Part shown: positions 25,644-34,279 of the stretch, piece after piece
How the letters are laid out: the number at the start of each line of letters is the position of its first letter
Numbering within the stretch: position 1 is the first letter of the stretch
From: Bordetella sp. H567
GTDB taxonomy: Bacteria > Pseudomonadota > Gammaproteobacteria > Burkholderiales > Burkholderiaceae_B
Assembly: GCF_001704295.1 (NCBI RefSeq)
Contig: NZ_CP012334.1
Location: 2,616,084-2,680,083 of the forward strand
DNA length: 64,000 nt
Direction: 5' to 3'
Made by a program: the position numbers and the translations under genes
Notes under the pieces: model-generated
Told to the model about the DNA's origin: nothing
What the model saw: the letters and a program-made list of their open reading frames with translations, nothing else
Databases searched by the model: none

Positions 25644-27290
25644 ATGGCGGACTTCGGCTCGTCAGGCAAGGATGACATCGCGGACCCGTCGGTCACGCGA
25701 AGAAAACGGCGGCTCTCCTGGATATGGCTGGTGCCCGTCGTGGCCGCGATCGCGGCGGGGGGGCTGGTGTTGCGCACCTGGCTGCAAGCCGGACCCACCA
25801 TCACCATTACGTTCCAGACGGCGGAAGGGCTGGAGGCGGGCAAGACGCAGATCCGCTACAAGGACGTCAACGTCGGCCTGATCGAAAGTATCCGGCTCAG
25901 CGAGGATCGATCCCACGTCGTCACCACCGCGCAATTGGCCAAGGAGGCCGCGTCCCTCGCCCAGGAGGGCACGACGTTCTGGGTGGTCCGTCCGCGGCTG
26001 GGCTTGAGCGGCGTATCCGGACTGAGCACGCTGTTGTCCGGCGCCTATATCGGCGTGGATGCCCCGCGCAAGGTGGAAACCGGGCGGCCGAAAACCCAGT
26101 TCACCGGCCTGGAAGTTCCGCCGGAAGTCGCGCAGGACCGCGCGGGCAGGCGCTTCCAACTACGCGCCAATACCCTGGGGTCGCTGGACATCGGTTCTCC
26201 GGTGTACTACAGGCGCATCCCGGTTGGGCAGGTCATCGGCTACAGGCTGCGCGATGATGGCCAGGAGGTCGACATTCAGATCTTCATTGATGCGCCCAAC
26301 GAGCGCTTCGTCACCGCCGCGACACGCTTCTGGAACGCCAGCGGCTTCGATTTCAGCCTGGGCGCGAATGGCTTGAAAGTCCGCACGCAGTCCTTGTTGT
26401 CGCTTGCCCTGGGGGGCCTCGCGTTCGAGGACATCGGCGATGAAGCGCGGACTGTCGCGACCGCGGATGCGGACTTCCGTGTCTACGATAGCGAGGAAAA
26501 CGCGCGCGCCAAGCCGGACCGGTGGTCCGTGAAAATCCGCATGCGCTTTGACCAATCGGTGCGTGGACTCAGCGTCGGGGCGCCCGTCGAACTCAATGGC
26601 GTCACCATGGGACAGGTCGACGCGATCGATATGGACCTGGACAGGGAACGCCAGCGCTTTTTCGCCGTGGTCAGCGCCACGATCTATCCTGACCGCCTCG
26701 GCTCCGTGGCGCAGGTCGTGCGGCAAGAATACATGGGGGATGCGGAACATCCGACCGGCCGGCTGCTCGGCGGCTTGATCGAGAACGGCATGCGCGCGCA
26801 GCTTCGCACCGGCAATCTGCTGACCGGGCAGCTGTATGTCGCGCTGGATGTTTTTCCGGACGCGCCCCCGGCGACGTTCCAGATGGGCGTTCCCGCGGAC
26901 ATCCCGACCGTGCCCAATAACCTGGATCAACTGCAGCAGCAACTGACCAGCATCGTCAACAAGCTGGAGAAGGTACCCTTCGACAAAATCGGTGCCGATT
27001 TGCGGACGACATTGAGCAGCGCCTCTCGCCTGATGACGCGCCTGGACAAGCAGGTCGCGCCGGAGGCCCAAGCGGCGCTGCGCGAAGCCGGGAAGTCCCT
27101 GGCGGCGATCACCCATATGCTTTCTTCCGATAGCGGGCTGGTGTCGGATACGGAGCGCACCGTGCAGGAGTTGAACCGGACCGCGCGCTCGCTGCGCGCC
27201 TTGTCGGATTATCTCCAGGCCCATCCCGAGGCGCTGCTGCGCGGGCGGACGCCGGAGCGGCTGCCGGTGGGGACGAGTTCCCGGAACTGA
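25644..27290 (+). CDS. pqiB: PqiB-like MCE-domain intermembrane transport protein
   Basis: A 548-residue protein with one N-terminal membrane helix (WIWLVPVVAAIAAGGLVLRTW, about 27-47) and three MCE domains beginning near residues 50, 165 and 290. A C-terminal helical region, about 440-540, would form the coiled needle. E. coli PqiB (546 residues) has the same architecture and forms a hollow channel for lipids between inner and outer membrane. The start at 25644 follows GTGAGGA; a GTG at 25635 is possible. Unlike the usual pqiABC arrangement, neither the PqiA membrane partner nor the PqiC lipoprotein is adjacent; a DUF3313 lipoprotein sits upstream instead. Confidence 0.85.
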   Translation: MADFGSSGKDDIADPSVTRRKRRLSWIWLVPVVAAIAAGGLVLRTWLQAGPTITITFQTAEGLEAGKTQIRYKDVNVGLIESIRLSEDRSHVVTTAQLAKEAASLAQEGTTFWVVRPRLGLSGVSGLSTLLSGAYIGVDAPRKVETGRPKTQFTGLEVPPEVAQDRAGRRFQLRANTLGSLDIGSPVYYRRIPVGQVIGYRLRDDGQEVDIQIFIDAPNERFVTAATRFWNASGFDFSLGANGLKVRTQSLLSLALGGLAFEDIGDEARTVATADADFRVYDSEENARAKPDRWSVKIRMRFDQSVRGLSVGAPVELNGVTMGQVDAIDMDLDRERQRFFAVVSATIYPDRLGSVAQVVRQEYMGDAEHPTGRLLGGLIENGMRAQLRTGNLLTGQLYVALDVFPDAPPATFQMGVPADIPTVPNNLDQLQQQLTSIVNKLEKVPFDKIGADLRTTLSSASRLMTRLDKQVAPEAQAALREAGKSLAAITHMLSSDSGLVSDTERTVQELNRTARSLRALSDYLQAHPEALLRGRTPERLPVGTSSRN

Positions 27291-27366
27291 GTTCCGCTGG
27301 ATCGGCCGCGCCGGCCTTGTCGCTTCCTTCGCACCGATCGCATTCCTTTTCCCTCGCGCTCGCCTG

Positions 27367-27406
27367 CCTCGCCGCCGCGAATCGCGGCGGCGAGGGCGGG
27401 GCGTTT
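27367..27406 (+). terminator. Rho-independent terminator after the PqiB-like gene
   Basis: A near-perfect 14-bp stem (CCTCGCCGCCGCGA with TCGCGGCGGCGAGG, one central A) is followed at 27403-27406 by a short run of T. It lies 77 bp after the PqiB-like stop and insulates the strong promoter that begins at 27434. Confidence 0.75.
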
Positions 27407-27433
27407 TCGCGTCCGCCCCCGGCCGGCGCTCCG

Positions 27434-27463
27434 TTGACATGCCCGCGCTGTGCTGGCTAATAT
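27434..27463 (+). promoter_or_regulatory. Sigma-70 promoter of the Bug-fumarase-GntR operon
   Basis: TTGACA (27434-27439) and TAATAT (27458-27463) are separated by 18 bp, close to consensus in a GC-rich genome. Transcription would start near 27470, inside the first of two palindromes, so a bound repressor would block it. Confidence 0.75.
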
Positions 27464-27493
27464 GTATATACATTACATTTGATATGTACATAT
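27462..27493. promoter_or_regulatory. Two perfect palindromes, probable GntR/HutC-type operators
   Basis: ATGTATATACAT (27462-27473) and ATATGTACATAT (27482-27493) are both perfect 12-bp palindromes with centres 20 bp apart, about two helical turns. The first contains GTATATAC, matching the GTNTANAC pattern of HutC-type GntR operators. The operon ends with a HutC-type GntR gene, so autoregulation at this site is the simplest reading. Confidence 0.7.
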
Positions 27494-27512
27494 AAACGGG
27501 AGTGGAGGAGCA

Positions 27513-28490
27513 ATGAATTCGAGGATCATCGCGGCCGGCCTAGTGCTTGCCTTGGGCATGGCGGGCAGCGCCGCCGCGGCGGACTACCCGTCCCGCCCCA
27601 TTACGTGGATCGTGCCCTTTGCCGCCGGCGGCCCCACCGACGCCATGGCGCGCAACATCGCCAACCGCGTGGGGCAGACGCTGAAGCAGACCATCCTGAT
27701 CGAGAACGTGGCCGGCGCCGGCGGGACGATAGGCGCGGCCAAGGCCGCCAAATCGACGTCCGATGGCTATACCTTCCTGGTGGGCCACGTGGGCTACATG
27801 GCCGCCGCGCCGTCGCTGTACCAGCGGCTACAGTACGACCCGGTCAAGGACTTCGATGCGGTCTTCCGTTTTCCCGATACGCCGCTGGTGCTGCTGGTGG
27901 GCGCCGGGTCCCCGCAGAAGGACGTGAAATCGCTGGTCGCCTATGCGCGCGCGAATCCCGGCAAGCTGAATTTCGGCAATGCAGGGGTGGGGTCCACTTC
28001 GCACCTGGTGGCCGCCATGTTCGCCGCCCAGGCGGGCATCGAGATCACGCCCATCGCCTACAAGGGCGCGGGCCCCGCCATGAATGACCTAATGGGCGGC
28101 CAGGTCGATGCCATGTTCGACCAGACCAATACGGCGCTGCCGCAGACGCGCGGCGGCAAGATCCGCGCGCTGGCCCTGACCTCGACGTCCGGCATGTCGC
28201 AGTTTCCCGGCGTGCCCACCGTCGCGCAAAGCGCGGTGCCCGGCTTCCAGGCATCGACCTGGTATGGCCTGTATGCCCCCAAGGGCACGCCGCGGCAGGC
28301 CATCGACACGCTGTACGCCGCCTGGCAGCAAGCCTTGAAGGACTCGGACTTCACGGGCAAGATGAGCGAGCAGGGCATACAGCTGCTGGACCCGGCGCAA
28401 TACGCGCCCGCCGCGTTCCAGGCCTTCACGGCCGAAGAGGTCAAGCGCTGGACCGGCGTCATCGAGCAGGCGCACATTCCCAAGCAATAG
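27513..28490 (+). CDS. Bug-family periplasmic receptor
   Basis: A 325-residue receptor: signal peptide to about residue 22 (GSAAAAD), then YPSRPITWIVPFAAGGPTD, ENVAGAGGTIGAA, DGYTFLVGHVGYMAAAPSLY-like sequence and TPIAYKGAGPAMNDLMGGQVD. TGGAGGAG precedes the ATG. It is the first gene under the operator-controlled promoter and is followed 48 bp later by a class I fumarase, so the ligand is likely a dicarboxylate or hydroxy-acid such as fumarate, malate, tartrate or a methylated relative. That is inference from context. Confidence 0.9.
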   Translation: MNSRIIAAGLVLALGMAGSAAAADYPSRPITWIVPFAAGGPTDAMARNIANRVGQTLKQTILIENVAGAGGTIGAAKAAKSTSDGYTFLVGHVGYMAAAPSLYQRLQYDPVKDFDAVFRFPDTPLVLLVGAGSPQKDVKSLVAYARANPGKLNFGNAGVGSTSHLVAAMFAAQAGIEITPIAYKGAGPAMNDLMGGQVDAMFDQTNTALPQTRGGKIRALALTSTSGMSQFPGVPTVAQSAVPGFQASTWYGLYAPKGTPRQAIDTLYAAWQQALKDSDFTGKMSEQGIQLLDPAQYAPAAFQAFTAEEVKRWTGVIEQAHIPKQ

Positions 28491-28538
28491 CGCGATCCGG
28501 CGGCCGCCGGCCGCCTCTTCACCTTGCCACGGTCATCC

Positions 28539-30089
28539 ATGCGCGACATCCACGCCGAAGACATCGTCACCAGCATCGCCGACGCGCTGCAGTTCGTCAG
28601 CTACTACCATCCGGCGGATTTCGTCATGGCCTTGCGTCGCGCGCATGATGCCGAAACCCGGCCCGCCGCGCGCAACGCCATGCTGCAGATCCTGATCAAC
28701 AGCCGGCTCAGCGCCCGCGCCCACCGCCCGATCTGCCAGGATACCGGCGTGGTGCACGTCTACGCGCGGCTGGGCATGGACGCCCGCGTGCGGGGCGAAC
28801 CCGGCGCGCCCACGCCCACGCTGCAGGCGCTGGCCGACCAGGGCGTCGCGCGCGCCTACGGTTGGCCGGACAATCCCTTGCGCGCTTCCGTCATCCGCGA
28901 GCCCCTTGGCGCGCGCATGAATACCCGCGACAACACGCCCGCCGTCTTGCATGTGGAGCTGGTCGAGGGCGATGGCCTGCATCTGACCGTCGCGGCCAAG
29001 GGCGGCGGCGGCGATGTCAAGGCCCGCTATACCATGCTCAACCCCAGCGATTCGGTGGCCGATTGGGTGATCGCCCAACTGCCCGGCATGGGCGCGGGCT
29101 GGTGTCCGCCCGGCACCCTGGGCATAGGCGTGGGCGGCACGCCGGAACAGGCCATGTTCATCGCGAAGCGCGCGCTGTTCGCGCCCATCGACATCGACCA
29201 GCTGCGCGCGCGCGGCGCCCGGACACCGGCCGAGGCCTTGCGCCTGGCGCTCTACGATCGCATCAACGCGCTCGGCATCGGCGCGCAGGGGCTGGGGGGA
29301 GACCTGACGGTGCTGGACGTCAAGGTCGCCGAGGCGCCCACGCATGCGGCGCTGCAGGCGGTGGCAATGGTGCCCAACTGTGCGGCGACGCGCTTCGTGT
29401 CCTTCGAGCTGGACGGCTCCGGTCCCGCGCGCCTGGCGCCGCCGGATCCGGCCTTGTGGGAGGGATTGCCCGATGCGCTGCCGCTGGAAGCGGGGCGACG
29501 CGTCGACCTGGATACCTTGACCCGACAGCAGGTCGCGCAGTGGCGCGCCGGTGAAACGTTGCTGCTTTCGGGCACGCTGTACACCGCGCGCGATGCCGCG
29601 CACAAGCGCATGCTGGAAATGCTGGAGCGTGGAGAACCTTTGCCCGTGGACCTGCGCGACCGGGCCATCTACTACGTCGGGCCGGTGGACCCGGTGGCCG
29701 GTGAAGCCGTCGGGCCGGCAGGGCCGACGACGTCCAACCGCATGGACAAGTTCATGCCCGCCTTGATGTCGCGCACGGGGCTGCTGCTGACGATAGGCAA
29801 GGCGGAGCGCGGCCCAACGGCCGCCGCCGCCATCACGCAGGCGGGCGGCGCCTATCTGATCGCGGTGGGCGGCGCGGCGTATCTGGTCTCGCAGGCGGTG
29901 CGCGCGGCGCGCGTGGTGGCCTTCGCGGACCTGGGCATGGAAGCCATCTACGAATTCCAGGTCCGCGACATGCCCGTCACCGTCGCGCTGGACGCGCACG
30001 GCGGCACGGTGCACAAGTTCGCGATATACAATGCTGCGTCGAAAACGCACGAGAAGGCCGCGCCGTCCGATGGAGCCGCGCTACGCTGA
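28539..30089 (+). CDS. Class I (Fe-S) fumarate hydratase / tartrate dehydratase-like hydro-lyase
   Basis: A 516-residue enzyme with fused alpha and beta parts, as in E. coli FumA. The alpha part (about 1-285) carries PICQDTGVVHVYARLG with the first cluster Cys and LNPSDSVADWV. The beta part (about 325-500) has LLLSGTLYTARDAAHKRML, GPTTSNRMDKFMP and LLLTIGKAERGPTAA. Such enzymes use a [4Fe-4S] cluster to add or remove water from fumarate, mesaconate or tartrate; which substrate applies here is open. The ATG at 28539 is preferred to an upstream TTG. The GntR gene overlaps its 3' end by 20 bp. Confidence 0.88.
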   Translation: MRDIHAEDIVTSIADALQFVSYYHPADFVMALRRAHDAETRPAARNAMLQILINSRLSARAHRPICQDTGVVHVYARLGMDARVRGEPGAPTPTLQALADQGVARAYGWPDNPLRASVIREPLGARMNTRDNTPAVLHVELVEGDGLHLTVAAKGGGGDVKARYTMLNPSDSVADWVIAQLPGMGAGWCPPGTLGIGVGGTPEQAMFIAKRALFAPIDIDQLRARGARTPAEALRLALYDRINALGIGAQGLGGDLTVLDVKVAEAPTHAALQAVAMVPNCAATRFVSFELDGSGPARLAPPDPALWEGLPDALPLEAGRRVDLDTLTRQQVAQWRAGETLLLSGTLYTARDAAHKRMLEMLERGEPLPVDLRDRAIYYVGPVDPVAGEAVGPAGPTTSNRMDKFMPALMSRTGLLLTIGKAERGPTAAAAITQAGGAYLIAVGGAAYLVSQAVRAARVVAFADLGMEAIYEFQVRDMPVTVALDAHGGTVHKFAIYNAASKTHEKAAPSDGAALR

Positions 30090-30807
30090 ACTGACCAGGA
30101 CGCTGATCAAGGACATCGCCACCGGTGTCTATCCCGTGGGCGGCAGCCTGCCTTCGGAAATCGATCTGGCCAGCAAATATGGCGTGAGCCGCGGCACGGT
30201 GCGCGTGGCGCTGGATCGCATCCAGGCGCTGGGCCTGATCTCGCGGCGCAAGCGGGCGGGAACGCGCGTGGAGGCCGCGGCGCCGCGCTCGACCGAATAC
30301 GGTCCCACCATCTCCACCGTCGAAGAGCTCGTCCAGTACGGCGCCGACACCCGCCGCGTCGTTCACAGCGTGCGCGGCATCGTCGTGGACATGGCATTGG
30401 GCGCGCGCCTGGGCCTGCCGCCCGGCACGCGATGGACGCATATCCAGACCTCGCGCACGAATCCGCTATCGCCGGACTACCCGCTGGCGTGGTCCCATCT
30501 TTACGTGCCGCAGGAAATGGGCACCCGCATCCGGCGGGCGTTGGAAGACGACCAGCAGGCGCTGGTGTGCGACCTGATCTGCCAGGCGACCGGGCGCGTC
30601 GTCAAGGAGATCCGCCAGACGGTGCGAGCGGTCGGCGTACCCGCCGCGCTCGCGCAGACCTTCGGGACGACGACGGACGCCCATGCCTTGGAATTCGTCC
30701 GCCAGTACTACGATCAATCCGACACACTCTTCGAGGTCGCGGTGAGCCTGCATCCGGCGGATCGCTTCAGCTATACCACCGTCCTGCAGCGGCAGGGATC
30801 GCGCTGA
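30070..30807 (+). CDS. GntR-family regulator, HutC subgroup (UTRA domain)
   Basis: A 245-residue regulator: winged HTH at 1-68 (LTRTLIKDIATGVYPVGG, LPSEIDLASKYGVSRGTVR, GLISRRKRAGTRV) and a UTRA effector domain from about 80 to 240. It overlaps the fumarase gene by 20 bp and closes the operon. The paired palindromes at the operon promoter fit the binding pattern of this subgroup. The likely inducer is the substrate taken up by the Bug receptor or a product of the hydratase. Confidence 0.88.
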   Translation: MEPRYAELTRTLIKDIATGVYPVGGSLPSEIDLASKYGVSRGTVRVALDRIQALGLISRRKRAGTRVEAAAPRSTEYGPTISTVEELVQYGADTRRVVHSVRGIVVDMALGARLGLPPGTRWTHIQTSRTNPLSPDYPLAWSHLYVPQEMGTRIRRALEDDQQALVCDLICQATGRVVKEIRQTVRAVGVPAALAQTFGTTTDAHALEFVRQYYDQSDTLFEVAVSLHPADRFSYTTVLQRQGSR

Positions 30808-30819
30808 GACCGGCATGGC

Positions 30820-31620
30820 CTAGCCTTCGGCCAGCCCCCTGTCGCGCCCGTCGCGGGCCAGGTGCAGCACCCGTTCGTTGGGCGGAATGAAAAGCTCCTG
30901 GTAGTACACCGGACTACCTTTGCCCACATAGGCACGGATATCCAGCCGCTGTCCGCAGGTGCCGCTGCGCACGCCGATGGCCTTGCAGATCGGGGCCTCG
31001 AAGCGCCGCGCGGACAAATACTGGTCCATGCGGCCAATCGCCTGCGCGGTGTCGCGCATGATCAGCTCCTTGAAATTCTCGTTGGCCAGCTTTTTCAAGG
31101 GCAGGGACTGGAAGGCCGACAAGCGCTGCGGGTCCGCGTAAAAGCGGGAAAACACCGAGAACTCGTCGCCGATGGCCAGGACGCGTTCGATGCATAGCGT
31201 GCGCGGGCAGCGCAAATGATCCGTCCACGGACCTGGCTCTTTCACATCGTGGCGATCCACGATTTTGGGATAGACGGGCAGGTAGCCCGTCCCGCTGTCG
31301 TCGATGAAGCGGCAGTGCAGCGGCGCATGCATGGACTCGTCCGGCTGGCCCGCCACGAAGGTGCCGCTGCCTTGCTGGCGCACGATGATGCCTTCGTCCA
31401 CCAGCATGCGCAGCGCGCGCTGGATGGTGCCGATGCTTAGGGGCAGGGTGGCCGCCCATTCCACTTCGGTGGGCAGCCGCAGCCCTGGCACCCAGGAGCC
31501 ATCGGCCACGGCATGGGCGATCGCGTCGCGCATGGCCATGTACTTGGGAATCCCGGGACGGACATAGTGGTCCAGCCGGCGTTGCAAATCCGCGCCGATG
31601 GAGGCTTGATCTTGGTCCAT
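30820..31620 (-). CDS. GntR-family regulator with UTRA domain, divergent from the sulfatase
   Basis: A 266-residue regulator. The HTH occupies about 25-95 (PKYMAMRDAIAHAVADGSW, LPTEVEWAATLPLSIGTIQRALRMLVDEGII, RQQGSGTFVAG), followed by a UTRA domain. The family match and the ATG at 31620 set the start; the frame is open for another 450 codons upstream, antisense to the sulfatase, but that part is not protein-like. Its stop lies 12 bp from the convergent GntR stop. A 12-bp palindrome sits eight bases before its start, so it probably represses itself and the sulfatase. Confidence 0.87.
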   Translation of the reverse strand: MDQDQASIGADLQRRLDHYVRPGIPKYMAMRDAIAHAVADGSWVPGLRLPTEVEWAATLPLSIGTIQRALRMLVDEGIIVRQQGSGTFVAGQPDESMHAPLHCRFIDDSGTGYLPVYPKIVDRHDVKEPGPWTDHLRCPRTLCIERVLAIGDEFSVFSRFYADPQRLSAFQSLPLKKLANENFKELIMRDTAQAIGRMDQYLSARRFEAPICKAIGVRSGTCGQRLDIRAYVGKGSPVYYQELFIPPNERVLHLARDGRDRGLAEG

Positions 31621-31628
31621 TGCTTTAA

Positions 31629-31640
31629 TACTATATAGTA
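31629..31640. promoter_or_regulatory. Palindrome in the GntR/sulfatase divergent promoter
   Basis: TACTATATAGTA is a perfect 12-bp palindrome within the only AT-rich stretch of the 57-bp gap between the two divergent genes. It is a good candidate operator for the GntR protein encoded to the left. Confidence 0.6.
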
Positions 31641-31677
31641 ATAGAGTAATTGTGCGCCAATACGATGGAGGAAACGC

Positions 31678-33132
31678 ATGGGTCCGGAAAATCTGCTTGT
31701 CATTATGTCCGATGAACACAATCCCAAGGTAATGGGATGTTCCGGACATCCCGTCGTCCAGACGCCGAACCTGGACGGCCTGGCGGCATCCGGGACGCGC
31801 TTCACGGGGGCGTACACCACCAGCCCGGTTTGCATCCCGGCTCGCGCAGGCTTTGCCTGCGGCAAGTACATCCACCAGATCGGGTTTTGGGATAACGCCG
31901 ACGCCTACGACGGCAGCGTCCCCAGCTGGCACCACGTCCTGCGCCAGCGCGGGCATGAAGTGGTGTCCATCGGCAAGCTGCATTTCCGCAAGACGGGCGA
32001 AGACCACGGCTTCACCGAAGAACAGATACCCATGCACATCCTGGAAGGCAAGGGTGACCTGATGGGCCTCATCCGGGATGACCTGCCGCGCCGCGGCGGC
32101 GCCAAGAAGATGGCGGCCATGGCCGGTCCCGGGGAAACGCCATACACCTTCTACGACCGGGAAATCTGTTCGCGCGCCCAGGTATGGCTGCGGGAACACG
32201 GTACGCGCCGGCACGACAAGCCGTGGGTGCTGTTCGTGTCCTTCGTCGCGCCGCATTTCCCCCTGACGGCACCCCCCGAGCATTACTACCGCTACTGGGA
32301 GCAGGACCTGCCCATGCCCAAGCTGTACGCGCGCGAGCAGCGTCCTCGCCATCCTTACCTGAGCGACTATGCCAATAGCTTCTGTTACGACGATTACTTC
32401 GCGTCCGAACAGGATGTGAAGCGGGCGCTGGCGGGTTACTTCGGCCTGGTGTCCTTTCTGGACGAGAACATCGGCAAGGTATTGCGGGCCTTGAACGAGG
32501 CCGGGCTGGCCGGCAATACCCGCGTGGTCTACACCAGTGACCACGGCGACAACCTCGGGGCGCGCGGGCTGTGGGGCAAATCGACCATGTACGACGAGAT
32601 CGCCGGGGTGCCGCTGATCATGCGCGGTTCCGACGTGCCGGCCGGGAAGGTCGTCGATACGCCGGTCAGCCATGTCGACTGCTATCCGACCATCGTCAAT
32701 GGCGTGGGGGTGGATTTCGCATCGGTACGCGACACGCACCCGGGCGTGGACCTGCGGGACATCGCCGCCGGGGCGACACCGGATCGCACCGTCTTGTCCG
32801 AGTACCACGGCATGGGCTCCACCTCGGGAGCTTTCGCGATCCGGCACGGACGCTACAAGTATGTCCACTATGCCTTGTATCCGGCCCAGTTGTTCGACCT
32901 GGAAAGCGACCCCGACGAAATCACGGACCTGTCCGGTGATCCGCGCCATGCCGCGGTGCTGCAGGCCTGCCGGCAACGGCTGTATGCGCTATGCGACCCG
33001 GAAGAAGTCGATCGCCGCGCCAAGGCACGGCAGGCGGAATTGCTGGCGGCGAACGGCGGCCGCGACGCCGTGATCGCCCGCGGTGACCTTGGGTTTACAC
33101 CGGCGCCCGGGACGGCCGCGGACTTTCAGTAG
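31678..33132 (+). CDS. Sulfatase / phosphonate monoester hydrolase family enzyme
   Basis: A 484-residue alkaline-phosphatase-superfamily enzyme. The N-terminus NLLVIMSDEHNPKVMG holds the first metal ligands. Cys52 in SPVCIPARAGF is the CxPxR motif whose Cys is converted to formylglycine. GKLHFRK, TSDHGDNLGARGLWGKSTMYDE and SHVDCYPTI supply the remaining ligands. No signal peptide is seen, so a cytoplasmic enzyme similar to choline sulfatase or the phosphonate monoester hydrolases is likely. GGAGGAAACGC precedes the ATG. A Bug receptor follows 135 bp downstream and may import the substrate. Confidence 0.85.
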   Translation: MGPENLLVIMSDEHNPKVMGCSGHPVVQTPNLDGLAASGTRFTGAYTTSPVCIPARAGFACGKYIHQIGFWDNADAYDGSVPSWHHVLRQRGHEVVSIGKLHFRKTGEDHGFTEEQIPMHILEGKGDLMGLIRDDLPRRGGAKKMAAMAGPGETPYTFYDREICSRAQVWLREHGTRRHDKPWVLFVSFVAPHFPLTAPPEHYYRYWEQDLPMPKLYAREQRPRHPYLSDYANSFCYDDYFASEQDVKRALAGYFGLVSFLDENIGKVLRALNEAGLAGNTRVVYTSDHGDNLGARGLWGKSTMYDEIAGVPLIMRGSDVPAGKVVDTPVSHVDCYPTIVNGVGVDFASVRDTHPGVDLRDIAAGATPDRTVLSEYHGMGSTSGAFAIRHGRYKYVHYALYPAQLFDLESDPDEITDLSGDPRHAAVLQACRQRLYALCDPEEVDRRAKARQAELLAANGGRDAVIARGDLGFTPAPGTAADFQ

Positions 33133-33267
33133 ACGCGCGGCGGCCGGGCCCGGTCCCGGCGCGGCGCCCCGGGGGCCGTGGCCGTCATGGTCCCGCGCTA
33201 CGGCCGCGGATCGGCAAGACGGACCTTGCGCAGTCAAGGCCGGTTCATAACGACAAGGAGACAAATC

Positions 33268-34272
33268 ATGAAATGGATAGCCCACGCAGCGGCGCCGGCG
33301 TTGAAGCGCCGGATGTTGGCCGCCGTTCTACCGTGGCTGCTGGCCGTGCCGGCCGCCCATGCCGCGGATACCTGGCCCAGCCATCCTGTCCGCGTCATCG
33401 TCGCCTATCCGGCGGGCGGTGGCCTGGACTTCGTCACTCGCGTCCTGGCGCAGCAATTATCGAAGAAGACGGGACAAAGCTTTGTTGTGGAGAACCGCGC
33501 CGGCGCCTCCGGCCTGATCGGCGCGGACGCCGTGGTGAAGAGCGCACCCGATGGCTATACGATGCTGGTGGCCTCGCCGGCGGAGGTGCTGGTCGGCGCG
33601 ATCGCGGGGCAGAAGATGCCTTACGACCCGCAGCGAGACCTGGAACCCGTGACGCTGGCGGGCGAGACGCCGCTGGTGATCGCGGTGCATCCGTCCGTGA
33701 AGGCCCGGACCATGCAGGAGCTGCTGGCGCAGACCAAGAATGGCGGGACGCCCATGTCATATGGGACACCGGGCAATGGGAGTTCGATGAACTTCGCCGG
33801 GGAGTCGATCAACATGGTGGCCGGCACATCGATCCAGCATGTGCCTTATAAGGGCGCGGCGCCGGCCGTGGCCGATCTACTGGGCAACCACATTCCCATC
33901 GGCATCGTCGGCATGCCACCCACCGTGCCCTACGAAAAAAGCGGCCAGCTGCGTGTTCTGGCGGTTACCAGCGACAAGCGGTCCGAAGCCATGCCTGACG
34001 TCCCGGCGATGGCGGAATTTCCAGGCTTCAAGGGATATCGGTTCACCAATTGGATGGGCGTCTACGTGCCGGCCGGTACGCCCAAGGCGGTCGTCGACAA
34101 GATGGCGGCGGATATCGCCCTGGTATTGAAGCAGCCCGACACGCGAGAGTTACTGCTCAAGCAGGGGGTCGAGCCGGTAGGCGGGACGCCAGCCCAGTTC
34201 ACCGCTTTCCTGGCGGCCGAGCGCGATCGCTACACCAGGATCGCGCGGGAACGGCATATCAAGATCGACTGA
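33268..34272 (+). CDS. Bug-family periplasmic receptor
   Basis: A 334-residue receptor with an extended signal region (about 1-33, ending AVPAAHAAD), then WPSHPVRVIVAYPAGGGLD, VVENRAGASGLIGAD, DGYTMLVASPAEV and HVPYKGAAPAVADLLG. AAGGAG lies upstream of the ATG at 33268; an earlier open frame from 33178 is not supported. It follows the sulfatase on the same strand and may share its GntR control. The ligand could be a sulfate ester or sulfonate, but Bug proteins are better known for carboxylates. Confidence 0.88.
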   Translation: MKWIAHAAAPALKRRMLAAVLPWLLAVPAAHAADTWPSHPVRVIVAYPAGGGLDFVTRVLAQQLSKKTGQSFVVENRAGASGLIGADAVVKSAPDGYTMLVASPAEVLVGAIAGQKMPYDPQRDLEPVTLAGETPLVIAVHPSVKARTMQELLAQTKNGGTPMSYGTPGNGSSMNFAGESINMVAGTSIQHVPYKGAAPAVADLLGNHIPIGIVGMPPTVPYEKSGQLRVLAVTSDKRSEAMPDVPAMAEFPGFKGYRFTNWMGVYVPAGTPKAVVDKMAADIALVLKQPDTRELLLKQGVEPVGGTPAQFTAFLAAERDRYTRIARERHIKID

Positions 34273-34279
34273 GATCGAT

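Noticed and set aside
31621-32976. N-terminal extension of the GntR frame into the sulfatase gene
   Set aside because: The extension is antisense to a well-supported sulfatase and has no homology; the GntR HTH begins shortly after the ATG at 31620.
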